Origin: Collimonas arenae
GTDB lineage: Bacteria > Pseudomonadota > Gammaproteobacteria > Burkholderiales > Burkholderiaceae_D
DNA length: 64,000 bases
Direction: 5' to 3'
NCBI RefSeq assembly: GCF_000786695.1
Contig: NZ_CP009962.1
Coordinates: forward strand, 4,278,001 to 4,342,000
In this document: in pieces, positions 24,381 to 33,134 of the stretch
Layout of the letters: every line of letters starts with the position of its first letter
Numbering within the stretch: position 1 is the first letter of the stretch
The notes under the pieces: model-generated
What the model was told of the DNA's origin: nothing
The model's input: the letters and a program-made list of their open reading frames with translations, nothing else
The model's database searches: none
Translations under genes and position numbers: made by a program

Positions 24381-25190
24381 ATGGCCACAGACAACGTCAT
24401 CGACATCGACTCCGTGTGGACCCAATACGGCGATATCGTGATTCACCGTGACCTTACGCTCGGCGTGCATTACGGCGAAGTGATGGCCATTATCGGCGGC
24501 TCCGGCAGCGGCAAGACCACCTTGCTGCGTCTTATGCTGGGACTGGAGGGGCCAAGCCGCGGGACAATCAAGGTGTTTGGCGTTCCCTTACAAGGTTGCG
24601 CTGCCGGCGACCTGCGCCAGACCCGCAATCGCTGGGGCGTCCTGTTCCAGGAAGGCGCGCTGTTTTCGGCGTTAAGCGTCTTCGACAACGTCGCCTTGCC
24701 GCTGCGGGAACTGAAGGCGTTGCCGGAAGATGTAATCCGCGAACTGGTGATGATGAAACTGGACCTGGTCGAGATAGACACCATAAGCGTCAACAAGATG
24801 CCGGCCGAGCTGTCCGGCGGCATGGTCAAACGCGTTGCTCTTGCACGTGCGTTGGCGCTCAATCCTGAATTGTTGTTCCTGGACGAACCTACGGCTGGAC
24901 TGGACCCTGAACGCAGCCATGGCTTCGTGCAACTGATTGAATCGTTGCGCCGCGCATTGAATCTGACTGTCGTCATGGTCACACACGATGTGGATACCCT
25001 GCTGGCGCTCTCCGACCGGGTTGCAGTACTGGCGAACCAGCAGTTGCTGACGGTAGGCCCACTATGGGAAATAGTGCAGAACAAGGATCCCTTTGTACAG
25101 AATTTCTTCCTTGGGCACGGAAAGCGCTGCGAGCAGGAAAACATCAAGGATTTCCGCGACAAAATGGCGGTCCGCCTGCATGCCGCATAA
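24381..25190 (+). CDS. MlaF-like ABC ATPase
   Basis: A 269-residue cytoplasmic ATPase with Walker A G-G-S-G-S-G-K-T-T (about residues 36-44), the signature L-S-G-G-M-V-K-R-V-A-L-A-R-A-L-A, and Walker B L-L-F-L-D-E-P-T-A-G-L-D-P. The M-V-K form of the signature is typical of the Mla/Ttg2A group. It begins one base after the permease stop, so translation is coupled. It powers the MlaE-like permease. Confidence 0.94.
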   Translation: MATDNVIDIDSVWTQYGDIVIHRDLTLGVHYGEVMAIIGGSGSGKTTLLRLMLGLEGPSRGTIKVFGVPLQGCAAGDLRQTRNRWGVLFQEGALFSALSVFDNVALPLRELKALPEDVIRELVMMKLDLVEIDTISVNKMPAELSGGMVKRVALARALALNPELLFLDEPTAGLDPERSHGFVQLIESLRRALNLTVVMVTHDVDTLLALSDRVAVLANQQLLTVGPLWEIVQNKDPFVQNFFLGHGKRCEQENIKDFRDKMAVRLHAA

Positions 25191-25205
25191 GAAGGAGAAC
25201 GCTGA

Positions 25206-26135
25206 ATGGAAAACCGTGCCCATGCCCTGTCCGCCGGACTGTTCCTGGTGCTGCTTTGCGTCGGACTCATATTTGTGGCGATCAGGCTGAACGGCGACAC
25301 CGCAGACCAGCAGGATTACCTGCTGGTCTCCAGGACGCCGGTATCCGGCCTGAATCGCAATGCGCCGGTGCGGTTGCGAGGCGTGGACGTAGGCAAAGTC
25401 AAAGACATCCAGTTTTCTGCCAGCGACCCGCATGTCATCTTGATCAAGATCGGCGTCGACAAGGGAACGCCCGTCAATCAAGGCACCTACGCGCAGTTGA
25501 GTTATCTCGGCATCACCGGGCTTTCCTTCGTGCAGCTGGACGACGACGGCGGCAAACCGGCAAAGCTCGTGCTCAATTCCGACGGCATTGGCCGCATCGA
25601 AATGCGGCCCTCTTTCTTCGACCAGGTGGGCAATTCCGGACAAGAATTGTTGCGCGATACAGGCCAGGCGGCAAAGCGCGTCAACAAACTGCTGGATGAT
25701 GAAAACCTGGAACAGCTATCGCTCACGATTGCCAATCTCAAAACCGCTTCCGGCCGCATCGCCGATCTCGCCGCCGAACTGCAGCCGACGGTCAAGGCGC
25801 TACCGGCCATCAGCACGCACACCGACAAAGCCTTGGCGCGCATGGATCCTCTGCTCGCCAATCTGAACACTCTTACCCAAGAGGTACATGCGCGCGTAGG
25901 CACGCTGGATCGTATCGGGAAAACTGCTGACGACCTGGATCAGACCAGCCAGGATCTGAAAGATTCGCTGCCGCAACTGCACGTCATGGTCGGCGATTTT
26001 TCCCGTAGTTCACGTACGCTGGACCGTGTGTTGTCGGACATCCAGCAACAACCGCAAAGCCTGTTGTTCGGAAAATCGCCGGCAGCGCCGGGGCCGGGCG
26101 AGAATGGATTTTTGGCGCCAACCGCAGCCCGTTGA
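25206..26135 (+). CDS. MlaD/MCE-family substrate-binding protein
   Basis: A 309-residue protein with one N-terminal transmembrane helix (about residues 8-27) and an MCE domain (about 38-115, including G-L-N-R-N-A-P-V-R-L-R-G-V-D-V-G-K-V). A long helical region (about 140-290) with repeated A-D-L and L-D-x-x heptads should form a coiled or tunnel-like extension, as in longer PqiB/YebT/MCE proteins. It is the last gene of the operon. The small auxiliary lipoprotein that often follows such MCE genes is not present. Confidence 0.9.
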   Translation: MENRAHALSAGLFLVLLCVGLIFVAIRLNGDTADQQDYLLVSRTPVSGLNRNAPVRLRGVDVGKVKDIQFSASDPHVILIKIGVDKGTPVNQGTYAQLSYLGITGLSFVQLDDDGGKPAKLVLNSDGIGRIEMRPSFFDQVGNSGQELLRDTGQAAKRVNKLLDDENLEQLSLTIANLKTASGRIADLAAELQPTVKALPAISTHTDKALARMDPLLANLNTLTQEVHARVGTLDRIGKTADDLDQTSQDLKDSLPQLHVMVGDFSRSSRTLDRVLSDIQQQPQSLLFGKSPAAPGPGENGFLAPTAAR

Positions 26136-26644
26136 TTTCATATCTTTGCCCGAACTCAAAACAGGGCTCTGGCATCTGCGTTCAATAATGAAGGCCATTT
26201 GGTGCCGGTCCGCCCCCTAAAGCGACCCTGTCGCTGACAATGCGTTTTCCGGCTCGGCCTGCTCCCGGTCAGCGCGCCAAGAGAGACGCCGAAGGCAACC
26301 GCAATCGACATACCACTGTTCACAATCGCAATAGCGGTACCGCCCCGCTCTGGCGCCACGACAACGCTGCGAGCGCACTCTGGATAGTGTGCATTAACGG
26401 ACGATGCTCGCACCGGCCGTGCACAAGGAACGGAGAAGAGTTTCCGGTTAATTCTTCCTGCCCCTCCTGGGTAATTTATCCTGCTTGTCCCTGTATAAAA
26501 AAAGACATCCATCCTACTCAAATCAGGACTCATCGCCCATTTACGATTTTTGATGCCTGCCTAGAATGCAATCAATGGTTCGAACAATGTAGGCCACTTG
26601 AAACAAGCTGAGTCAAATCATGAAAACTCAATCTGGAGAAAAGT
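26136..26644. other. Intergenic region before the Tad pilus locus
   Basis: No credible gene is seen over about 500 bases. A weak sigma70-like pair TTTACG-N16-TAGAAT lies at 26540-26567, about 80 bases before the first pilin ATG, and is a candidate promoter for the Tad locus. The remainder shows no strong structure. Confidence 0.4.
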
Positions 26645-26791
26645 ATGCGATTAGCCGAGAAACTGTCGCATGCCGCCAAGTATCTGCTGAGGAAAGAGGC
26701 TGGTGCGTCGCTAATAGAGGTTGCGCTCATCGGAGCGCTTATCGTCGTAGTGTGCTCGTTGGTTTTGCTGGCACTGGTGAAAAACGCGTAA
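26645..26791 (+). CDS. Short Flp-type pilin or pseudopilin at the head of the Tad locus
   Basis: A 48-residue peptide with a basic leader (M-R-L-A-E-K-L-S-H-A-A-K-Y-L-L-R-K-E-A-G) ending in a prepilin cleavage site Gly20-Ala21, Glu at mature position 5 (A-S-L-I-E-V-A-L-I), then a hydrophobic helix to the C-terminus. This is Flp-prepilin architecture, but the Tyr normally after the Glu is Val and there is no hydrophilic tail. TGGAGAA precedes the ATG. A longer overlapping frame starting at 26620 has no such features and is rejected. A strong hairpin follows, then the prepilin peptidase gene. Confidence 0.75.
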   Translation: MRLAEKLSHAAKYLLRKEAGASLIEVALIGALIVVVCSLVLLALVKNA

Positions 26792-26848
26792 GAAACCGCT
26801 CTGTTCGCTCCACTTTTGGAAAGTGCCGATTTTCAGAGCGGATTTCTT
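26790..26848 (+). terminator. Nested stem-loop between the short pilin and the prepilin peptidase
   Basis: AAGAAACCGCTCTG (from 26790) pairs with CAGAGCGGATTTCTT (to 26848) with a single bulge. The loop contains a second hairpin, CACTT-TTGGA-AAGTG. It lies just after the pilin stop and could terminate or attenuate transcription so that pilin mRNA exceeds that of downstream genes, or protect the pilin mRNA end. Confidence 0.7.
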
Positions 26849-26871
26849 GGGACTGAACACAGGGATCGATC

Positions 26872-27456
26872 ATGCAAGAATTCCACGCCCTACTTGAACT
26901 GCTCTCCATGCTGGTCACAACGCCACGCACAGCAGTCTTGTTCATCTTGCTGATTGTTGCTGCGGTAAGCGATTTTCGCACCTACAAGATCCCCAACTGG
27001 CTAACGGCAAGCGGCACGATCTTCGGCCTGGCTTACAGCACGGTTGCCCCCGTTTCGCCACAAGCCGGTTTTCTATGGGCCATCGAAGGTTTGCTGCTCG
27101 GCCTTTTCATGATGCTGCCGTTCTATGCACTCAGGGCGACGGGGGCCGGCGACGTAAAACTGATGGCAATGGTTGGCGCTTTCATCGGTGTTCCACACAT
27201 TTTTTATGCAGTGATTTTCACATTTTTGGCAGGCGGAATAGCAGCGCTGGGATTTGCGCTGTTTCACCGGACCCTGGGACGCATGCTGAACAACGTCAGG
27301 AGCATTGTCCAGGTAATGACGTTATCGGCAATTGGCGGTACCCGGCCAGACGCCGGTATGGCAGCAAGCAACTCGGTGGGGAAATTGCCGTATGGCGTCA
27401 GTATCGGCATAGGCACCGTTGGCTATATGGTGGCGCGCCAACTGGGTTATCTGTAA
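26872..27456 (+). CDS. tadV: Prepilin peptidase (A24 family) of the Tad system
   Basis: A 194-residue polytopic membrane aspartyl protease that trims Flp prepilins and the pseudopilins. The catalytic aspartates are Asp34 in V-S-D-F-R-T-Y-K-I-P-N-W and Asp94 in G-A-G-D-V-K-L, in the standard CpaA/TadV spacing. About five to six hydrophobic helices are visible. It lacks the N-methylase domain of PilD-type enzymes, as TadV does. It lies upstream of the assembly genes in the same direction. Confidence 0.93.
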   Translation: MQEFHALLELLSMLVTTPRTAVLFILLIVAAVSDFRTYKIPNWLTASGTIFGLAYSTVAPVSPQAGFLWAIEGLLLGLFMMLPFYALRATGAGDVKLMAMVGAFIGVPHIFYAVIFTFLAGGIAALGFALFHRTLGRMLNNVRSIVQVMTLSAIGGTRPDAGMAASNSVGKLPYGVSIGIGTVGYMVARQLGYL

Positions 27457-27486
27457 CTGGTAGAACGAACCCGATTAGGATCGAAA

Positions 27487-28326
27487 ATGAAAAACGTCAA
27501 AGCACTCGGATTGCTCCTGCTGGCAGCAATGATCGGTCTGGGAGCCGCTGTATACGCGGCTGGATGGATATCGAAGCAAGGCGGCATCGCGTCCAATAAA
27601 GTCGTGGTGGCGTCGACGGATATCGAACTGGGCAGCAAGATCAATCCGCAGATGCTATCCACCATCGACTGGCCCAGCGGATCTGTTCCAACCGGCGCTT
27701 TCAAAGAAATCAAGGAACTGCAGGACCGTGTGGTCAAAGTCGGCGTGCAGCGCGGCGAAGCAATTCTCGAAGGCAAGCTGGCGCCTTTAGGGACACAAGG
27801 CGGGTTGTCCGCCGTGATCGCCGAGGGCAAGCGAGCAATGACCGTCAGGGTCAATGACGTGGTTGGCGTGGCCGGATTCGCGCTGCCCGGCAATTATGTC
27901 GACGTCGTGGTGAATGCGCAGCAAGACAAAGGCAAAGGCGAAGAAGGCAAGCAGATCAGCAAGACCGTCCTGGAGCATGTGCTGGTGCTGGCAGTGGCCC
28001 AGGAGGCTGGTCGCGACGACACCAAGCCCAAGGTAGTCAGCGCCGTGACCCTGGAGCTGACTTTGGAAGATTCGGAAAAGCTCGATCTGGCCCGCAGCGT
28101 CGGGACTTTGTCCCTGGTGTTGCGCAACCAGATCGACAAGAACACGGTAACAACCACAGGCATTACCAAGAACCAGTTATTTGGAGAAAATGTTGAAAAA
28201 GAAGCAATCCCGATCAAGGTTGCCGTCGCCAAACCAAGAATGCCGCACAGCAAACCGGCACTGAAACCAGCTTCGTCATGCGTCGAGGTAATCCAGAACG
28301 GCAGCCGCGAGCTCAACTGTTTTTAA
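27487..28326 (+). CDS. rcpC: Flp pilus assembly protein RcpC/CpaB
   Basis: A 279-residue periplasmic protein with an N-terminal signal/anchor (about residues 6-25) and a SAF domain beginning V-V-V-A-S-T-D-I-E-L-G-S-K-I, followed by the RcpC/CpaB region with R-A-M-T-V-R-V-N-D-V-V-G-V-A-G-F-A-L-P-G-N-Y-V-D-V-V. RcpC acts with the secretin and may contact the cell wall. It is 30 bases after tadV and 26 bases before the secretin gene, in the usual order. Confidence 0.92.
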   Translation: MKNVKALGLLLLAAMIGLGAAVYAAGWISKQGGIASNKVVVASTDIELGSKINPQMLSTIDWPSGSVPTGAFKEIKELQDRVVKVGVQRGEAILEGKLAPLGTQGGLSAVIAEGKRAMTVRVNDVVGVAGFALPGNYVDVVVNAQQDKGKGEEGKQISKTVLEHVLVLAVAQEAGRDDTKPKVVSAVTLELTLEDSEKLDLARSVGTLSLVLRNQIDKNTVTTTGITKNQLFGENVEKEAIPIKVAVAKPRMPHSKPALKPASSCVEVIQNGSRELNCF

Positions 28327-28352
28327 CCAAAATAACCTAGGGAGCAGTTCAA

Positions 28353-29879
28353 GTGAACAACAACTACAGAAATGTGATTTTCTGCGCTGCTCTGGCCATG
28401 TCTGGCGGGAGTTTCGCGGCAAGCCAACCGTTCGCCAATCAACCTGCGGGATCGTCGGGCCTGAAGCCCTGCGGATCCGTAACGGTTGATCCATTAACCT
28501 ATGTCACCCTCGGCAAATCGAGCGTCATCAGGTTGAGCACCCCTGCAGCGCGCATGATGATCGGCGGGCAGTCGTCGAGCCGTGCAGGCAAGCCGGCCGT
28601 GTCGAGCGATAAAGGCGCACCGCCGGCGCCAGGAAACGCTCCTCCACCTCCTGCGCCGGCAGGCTCGGATGGCGTGGCAGACGTTGAAATCACGCTCCTC
28701 AGCCCTACCGAACTGTTCTTTCTGGGACGGAAAGCGGGATCGATGAATGTAGTCTTGCAGAGTTCGGATGGACGCTGTGTCATCAAGGACATCATTGTTA
28801 CCGTCGATCCAGGTAGCTTGCAGGCAAAGCTGAACGAGCTCATGCCTGAGGAAACCGGGATCAAAGTCAGAGGGGCAGAAAACGCACTGGTATTGACCGG
28901 TCAAGTCAGCGATGCCGTCAAGCTCGATGAAGCGATGAACCTGGCAACTGCCTACGGCGATGGCAAGAAGGTGGTTAACATGCTGCGCATCATGACTCCG
29001 CAGCAGGTCATGCTGGAAGTCAAAATCGCTGAAGTGAGCAAGACACTGCTAGATCAACTGGGATCAAGCGTCAACCTGACGCGGTCCAGCGGCGGAGGAA
29101 CGAATACTTTTTCCCTGCTGTCGAGTTTCCTGAGCAATGGCGGAGGTTTGCTGCAAGCCTTGAAAATCGGCAAAACCGCAGTCAATCTCGACGGGCAGAA
29201 GAATGACGGCCTGGTACGGGTACTGGCAGAGCCAAACATCATGGCCATCAGCGGGCAACAAGCCAGCTTCCTGTCGGGCGGCAAGATTTTCATTCCGGTA
29301 TCACAAACCAACAACGTAGGCATCCCCACCATTACGCTGGAAGAAAAGGAGTTCGGGATCGGCGTCAAGTTCATGCCTACCGTGCTGGACGGGACCCGGA
29401 TCAACCTGAAGATGGTCTCTGAAGTGTCGGACCTGTCGCAAGTCGGTTCGCCGTTCACCACAGTCGGCGGCGTGACAGCGGTGCTGCCATCACTGACAGT
29501 GCGCCGGGCAGACACCACCGTGCAACTCAATGACGGACAAAGCTTCGCCATTGCAGGGCTGATCAAGAACAACGTCACTGAAAGCATCAAACGCTATCCC
29601 GGCTTGGGCGAAGTGCCGGTCTTGGGCGCACTGTTCAGGAGTTCCGAGTTCCAGACCGACCAGACGGAATTGCTGTTTGTGATTACGCCGCATCTGGTCA
29701 AGCCGCTCGCGGAAGTCCCTGTGCTGCCAACGGATAACCATGTTTCGCCGGGCCGCGTCGGTGTCTATATCAATGGCAACCTGGAAGGTTCCGGACCTGC
29801 TCCTGCACCGAAAGCTGCACCGGCGTCAGACCCTGTGCCCCCCGCTGCTGCTGCAGAAGCAATCCCCGATATCAAATAA
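28353..29879 (+). CDS. rcpA: Tad secretin (outer-membrane pore)
   Basis: A 508-residue secretin forming the outer-membrane channel for the Flp pilus. A signal peptide (about 1-22) is followed by an N-terminal region with a Pro/Ala-rich insert (about 85-108), an N-domain pair (S-L-Q-A-K-L-N-E-L-M-P-E, V-M-L-E-V-K-I-A-E-V-S-K), and the secretin core ending in Y-P-G-L-G-E-V-P-V-L-G-A-L-F-R-S. The C-terminus is again Pro/Ala-rich. The start is a GTG with AGGGAGCAG upstream. Confidence 0.94.
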   Translation: MNNNYRNVIFCAALAMSGGSFAASQPFANQPAGSSGLKPCGSVTVDPLTYVTLGKSSVIRLSTPAARMMIGGQSSSRAGKPAVSSDKGAPPAPGNAPPPPAPAGSDGVADVEITLLSPTELFFLGRKAGSMNVVLQSSDGRCVIKDIIVTVDPGSLQAKLNELMPEETGIKVRGAENALVLTGQVSDAVKLDEAMNLATAYGDGKKVVNMLRIMTPQQVMLEVKIAEVSKTLLDQLGSSVNLTRSSGGGTNTFSLLSSFLSNGGGLLQALKIGKTAVNLDGQKNDGLVRVLAEPNIMAISGQQASFLSGGKIFIPVSQTNNVGIPTITLEEKEFGIGVKFMPTVLDGTRINLKMVSEVSDLSQVGSPFTTVGGVTAVLPSLTVRRADTTVQLNDGQSFAIAGLIKNNVTESIKRYPGLGEVPVLGALFRSSEFQTDQTELLFVITPHLVKPLAEVPVLPTDNHVSPGRVGVYINGNLEGSGPAPAPKAAPASDPVPPAAAAEAIPDIK

Positions 29880-29890
29880 AAGGAACGCTC

Positions 29891-30163
29891 ATGAACAAGC
29901 TCGCAATCACATTGTTGCTCGTCCTGACGGCCGGCTGCTCAACGACGACTCCCAACTACGACACCAAGTTCGGCGACGCCGTGCGCGAAGCCAAACTCAA
30001 GATGATCATCCATCCCGATGCTGGCAAGAATCCTGATCAGGTAGCGGGAATGGACGGCAAGGCGGCCAGGGAGAGCATCCTGCAGTATCAGGATACGTAT
30101 AAGACGCCGCCACCCGTGGTCAACGTGATCAATATCGGCGGCAGCCTTGGCGGAACCAAATAA
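29891..30163 (+). CDS. Small Tad-locus lipoprotein
   Basis: A 90-residue protein with a lipoprotein signal ending L-T-A-G-C (Cys16), then a short hydrophilic region and a Gly-rich end (V-I-N-I-G-G-S-L-G-G-T-K). It lies 11 bases after the secretin stop, where other Tad loci carry RcpB, CpaD or a pilotin. It is far shorter than CpaD and has no recognisable RcpB features, so a pilotin-like role for the secretin is inferred only from position and lipidation. Confidence 0.75.
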   Translation: MNKLAITLLLVLTAGCSTTTPNYDTKFGDAVREAKLKMIIHPDAGKNPDQVAGMDGKAARESILQYQDTYKTPPPVVNVINIGGSLGGTK

Positions 30164-30338
30164 CGCCAGAAACGAGACACAACGAGACACCACCAATCTT
30201 GGTGATCAAGGCCGCGGGATAAGCAGCCGGAAATAAAAGGTAGTCATTTGTTGTTGCTTTGCAGGAGAGGTAATTGGTATCCAGGCAGTATCGGAGCGGT
30301 AAATTTTGATTCACCACTAACTTCAAAAGGTAAAAGAA

Positions 30339-30548
30339 ATGGACAAGCTTCTCAACGCAGTAAATCACTCCCTCCGCTCCTTTGCGCAAGATGAGGACGG
30401 CGCCCAGGTTGTCGAATATGCCCTGATCATCGCTGTCGTATCAATCGCGCTGGTCGTGGCATTGAAGGCGCTAACAGCCAATGGCGGCGGGTTCGCGACT
30501 TTTATCACGCGCGTCACCAACTGCCTGACCACTGCCACATGCACCTGA
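30339..30548 (+). CDS. flp: Flp-family type IVb pilin (copy 1)
   Basis: A 69-residue prepilin. The leader ends at Gly21-Ala22 (D-E-D-G/A-Q-V-V-E-Y-A-L-I) with the Flp hallmark Glu5-Tyr6 in the mature form, followed by a hydrophobic helix and a short Cys-containing tail (T-N-C-L-T-T-A-T-C-T). It is probably the major or one of two structural pilins. AAAGGTAAAAGAA precedes the ATG, after a 175-bp gap that can hold its own promoter. Confidence 0.94.
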   Translation: MDKLLNAVNHSLRSFAQDEDGAQVVEYALIIAVVSIALVVALKALTANGGGFATFITRVTNCLTTATCT

Positions 30549-30704
30549 CGGAAAGCGGCAAGTTGACCGAAGTTGTGGTCGCGCGGCTGCCAGCGGTCGC
30601 GCACCACCTGCCTGAATGCTAAAGCAGGCCGTCACGTCAACTTGCCGGAACCGGATCGGATCGTATTCGCAGCAGACGGATTTTTATTTCAGAAAGGAAA
30701 TGTC

Positions 30705-30881
30705 ATGTTCGCTCAATTTCTCGCGGAGGAAGACGGCGCCCAGGTCGTTGAATATGCCCTGATCATTGCGGTGGTATCTATCGCATTGGTCATAGCGCTC
30801 AACGCACTCACCACCGGCACCAGCTTTTCCAGCTTTATCACGCGCGTATCGACTTGCCTGACCGGCGGGACCTGCGCTTGA
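30705..30881 (+). CDS. flp: Flp-family type IVb pilin (copy 2)
   Basis: A 58-residue prepilin nearly identical to copy 1 in its core: E-E-D-G/A-Q-V-V-E-Y-A-L-I-I-A-V-V-S-I-A-L-V. The leader is shorter (cleavage after Gly11), and the tail again has two Cys (S-T-C-L-T-G-G-T-C-A). The frame is open for 44 codons upstream, but AAAGGAAATGTC before the ATG at 30705 and the pilin start motif fix this start. The paired copies look like a duplication that diverged. Confidence 0.93.
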   Translation: MFAQFLAEEDGAQVVEYALIIAVVSIALVIALNALTTGTSFSSFITRVSTCLTGGTCA

Positions 30882-30947
30882 CCCGTTTTTACAGAATGGC
30901 GGTTTGAATACTTTCTTTATACCGCCATACCTTATAAGGGCATAACC

Positions 30948-32228
30948 GTGGACAGCGCTTTTTGCCATTGCAAGTGTCATCGCCAGGACGGGGCAGTAAT
31001 AGTCACCGTATCGCTCGTCCTGCTATTCCTGATGGGATTCATGGGAATCGCTTTGGACCTTGGCCACTTGTTCGTCGTCAAGACCGAATTGCAAACGGCG
31101 ATGGATAGCTGTGCCCTGGCGGCAGCGCAAGAACTCGATGGCGAAAGCACTGCGTTAACCCGCGCGGTCAGCGCTGGCATGACTGCAGGCAATCTGAACA
31201 ATGTCAACTTCCAGTCAGCCACCTGGAGCGGTCAAGGCAAGGTAGTCAGCGCAGATATCACTTTCAAGGATTCGGGCTATCTCTCAACCAGCACTGCGGC
31301 GAACGCCAAGTATGCACAGTGCCAGCATACGCAGTCAAGCGTCAACATGTGGTTGCTGAAAGCCATGGGCGCCTTTTCCGGCAACGGCGCGGCATATCCG
31401 AATACGCAAAATGTCCTGGCGCTGGCGGTGGCGACCCGCGCGAGCTCCCAAACCACTTGCCCGATTCCTGTCGGGCTCAAACCTAAGACCGGCGGCACTG
31501 CGCCGAATTATGGATTTCAGGTTGGCGAGTGGGTCGACATGATCGGCAAGGGGACACAGGTCAATGGCGAACTGGGCTGGTACAACCTGGACGGCTCCAC
31601 GAGCGCTAGTGAAACCAGAGCGGAACTTGGCGAACCGGGATATTGCGGCACCAAACTGGGCGACACATTAGGAACGCCTGGAACACAAACCACGGTGGAT
31701 ACTCCGTGGAACCAGCGCTTTGGCATTTATAAGAATTCTGATCCCGGTCCCAGCGTTAATCATCCTGACTTCTCGGGTTACGCATATACATCTACCAATT
31801 GGACTAACGCAGTCCCGCAAAATGCGTGGTCGGGAATGCCTGCAGCAGGTTCAGCACCGAGTGCAGCCAACTTTACGACGAAGCGCGCGGCGTTTGCTTC
31901 CTATGACGATACAGGAAGCAGCCTGAGCGGCGGAGATAGCATTACGGGTTTGAAATTGAACAGTTTCAAGACGTTGGCCACGCCAGGCACCGGGGGACAG
32001 CACAATTTGTACGGCTTTAGCAGAAGGCTAGTGACCTCTCCAGTCGTCGATGCGTCTAGTAAGGTAATTGATTATGCATGCATGTTCATGCTGCAACCGT
32101 TAAGCGGGCCTACCGTAGACGTGCAACTAGAGTTCCTGGGCAATGCCGGCGACAAGGCCAGTCCATGTACAACCAATGGATTGGCCGGCGGTTCTGCCGG
32201 TCCGCTTGTTCCAGTTTTAGTGCGATAG
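30948..32228 (+). CDS. tadG: TadG-like pilus assembly protein
   Basis: A 426-residue protein with the TadG N-terminal signature: a short charged start, then D-G-A-V-I-V-T-V-S-L-V-L-L-F-L-M-G-F as a membrane anchor, followed by A-L-D-L-G-H-L-F-V and T-E-L-Q-T-A-M-D-S-C-A-L-A-A-A-Q-E-L. The large periplasmic part (about 110-426) is Gly/Ser/Thr-rich with several Cys and unrelated to a von Willebrand domain, which some TadG proteins carry. The start is GTG. It probably helps to anchor or regulate the pilus. Confidence 0.85.
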   Translation: MDSAFCHCKCHRQDGAVIVTVSLVLLFLMGFMGIALDLGHLFVVKTELQTAMDSCALAAAQELDGESTALTRAVSAGMTAGNLNNVNFQSATWSGQGKVVSADITFKDSGYLSTSTAANAKYAQCQHTQSSVNMWLLKAMGAFSGNGAAYPNTQNVLALAVATRASSQTTCPIPVGLKPKTGGTAPNYGFQVGEWVDMIGKGTQVNGELGWYNLDGSTSASETRAELGEPGYCGTKLGDTLGTPGTQTTVDTPWNQRFGIYKNSDPGPSVNHPDFSGYAYTSTNWTNAVPQNAWSGMPAAGSAPSAANFTTKRAAFASYDDTGSSLSGGDSITGLKLNSFKTLATPGTGGQHNLYGFSRRLVTSPVVDASSKVIDYACMFMLQPLSGPTVDVQLEFLGNAGDKASPCTTNGLAGGSAGPLVPVLVR

Positions 32229-32236
32229 GGACTGCC

Positions 32237-32692
32237 ATGGATACCAGACAGAAAGGCGTCAGTCAAAAAGGCACGGCGATGGTGGAATTTGCCTTGATCC
32301 TGCCATTGCTCTTGCTACTGACTTTCGTTACGACCGAATTTGGCCGGGCAATCTACCAATACAACACGATCACCAAATCGGTACGCGATGCAGTGCGCTA
32401 TCTCTCTTTGCAGACGCCGGGAACTCACATCACCGAAGCACAAAATCTGGTGGTGTACGGAAATATTGCCGGAACAGGAACGCCTCTGGCGCTTGGCCTC
32501 AGCACGTCAAACGTGTTGACGCCGACCTGGCAGACAGCCGGCGCCAATCCTTTGATTAATACGGTGACTGTGACGGTCAGCGGCTATAAGTTCATTCCGT
32601 TATATAGCAGTGTATTCGGCCTTGCGTTCACTGATGCGAGCGGCAAGATTACTTACAGCAATATCAGCGCGACCATGCGGAGCTCGATATGA
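32237..32692 (+). CDS. tadE: TadE-like pseudopilin
   Basis: A 151-residue TadE-family minor pilin. The leader ends K-G/T-A-M-V-E-F-A-L-I-L-P, with Glu at mature position 5 and a hydrophobic helix (about residues 18-35), then E-F-G-R-A-I-Y-Q-Y-N-T-I-T-K-S-V-R-D-A-V-R. The rest is a beta-rich periplasmic domain. It starts 8 bases after the tadG stop and overlaps the next gene by 4 bases, so the three are translationally coupled. Confidence 0.9.
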   Translation: MDTRQKGVSQKGTAMVEFALILPLLLLLTFVTTEFGRAIYQYNTITKSVRDAVRYLSLQTPGTHITEAQNLVVYGNIAGTGTPLALGLSTSNVLTPTWQTAGANPLINTVTVTVSGYKFIPLYSSVFGLAFTDASGKITYSNISATMRSSI

Positions 32693-33117
32693 AAAAGCAA
32701 TCCGGAGCCACCGTCGTCGAGTTCGCGCTGGTGCTAGTCATTTTCCTGACATTCCTGCTAGGAATCACCGACTTCAGCCGCATGCTATTTACCTGGGCGG
32801 CGGCAAACGAGGCCACGCGCGCCGGCGCACGCTACGCAGTGGTATGCGACGACACCACCAAGCAGGCGCAAGTTCTGACAAAGATGCAAACCATGTTGCC
32901 GCAGATTTCAGCCATCAGTTTGGCATGGGCGCCGGCTGGCTGTAGCGCAGCCACCTGCGCTGGCGTGACAGTGACGATTACCAGCCTGAACTACCAATGG
33001 ATCTCGCCGATCGCCGGTAGCGTGAAGCTTGCGGGCATTCCGATGCCTGTCTTCTCGACTTATCTGCCTCGGGAAATGATGAGGCAGGACCCGAACAGCG
33101 CCGCAATTTGCTCTTAA
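32689..33117 (+). CDS. tadF: Second TadE/TadF-like pseudopilin
   Basis: A 142-residue TadE-family protein with the leader M-K-K-Q-S-G/A-T-V-V-E-F-A-L-V-L and a helix to about residue 26, then I-T-D-F-S-R-M-L-F-T-W-A-A-A-N-E-A-T-R-A-G-A-R-Y-A-V. There are three Cys in the periplasmic part. Position after TadE makes the TadF role likely, although the TadF name is by synteny. The start codon overlaps the tadE stop. Confidence 0.88.
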   Translation: MKKQSGATVVEFALVLVIFLTFLLGITDFSRMLFTWAAANEATRAGARYAVVCDDTTKQAQVLTKMQTMLPQISAISLAWAPAGCSAATCAGVTVTITSLNYQWISPIAGSVKLAGIPMPVFSTYLPREMMRQDPNSAAICS

Positions 33118-33134
33118 AACTGAGGGAAAATAAA

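Noticed and set aside
26620..26856. 78-codon plus-strand frame at the head of the Tad locus
   Set aside because: It overlaps the pilin frame in another phase, is Cys/Arg/Ser-rich with no domain, and runs through the hairpin; the 48-residue pilin has the ribosome site and prepilin motif.
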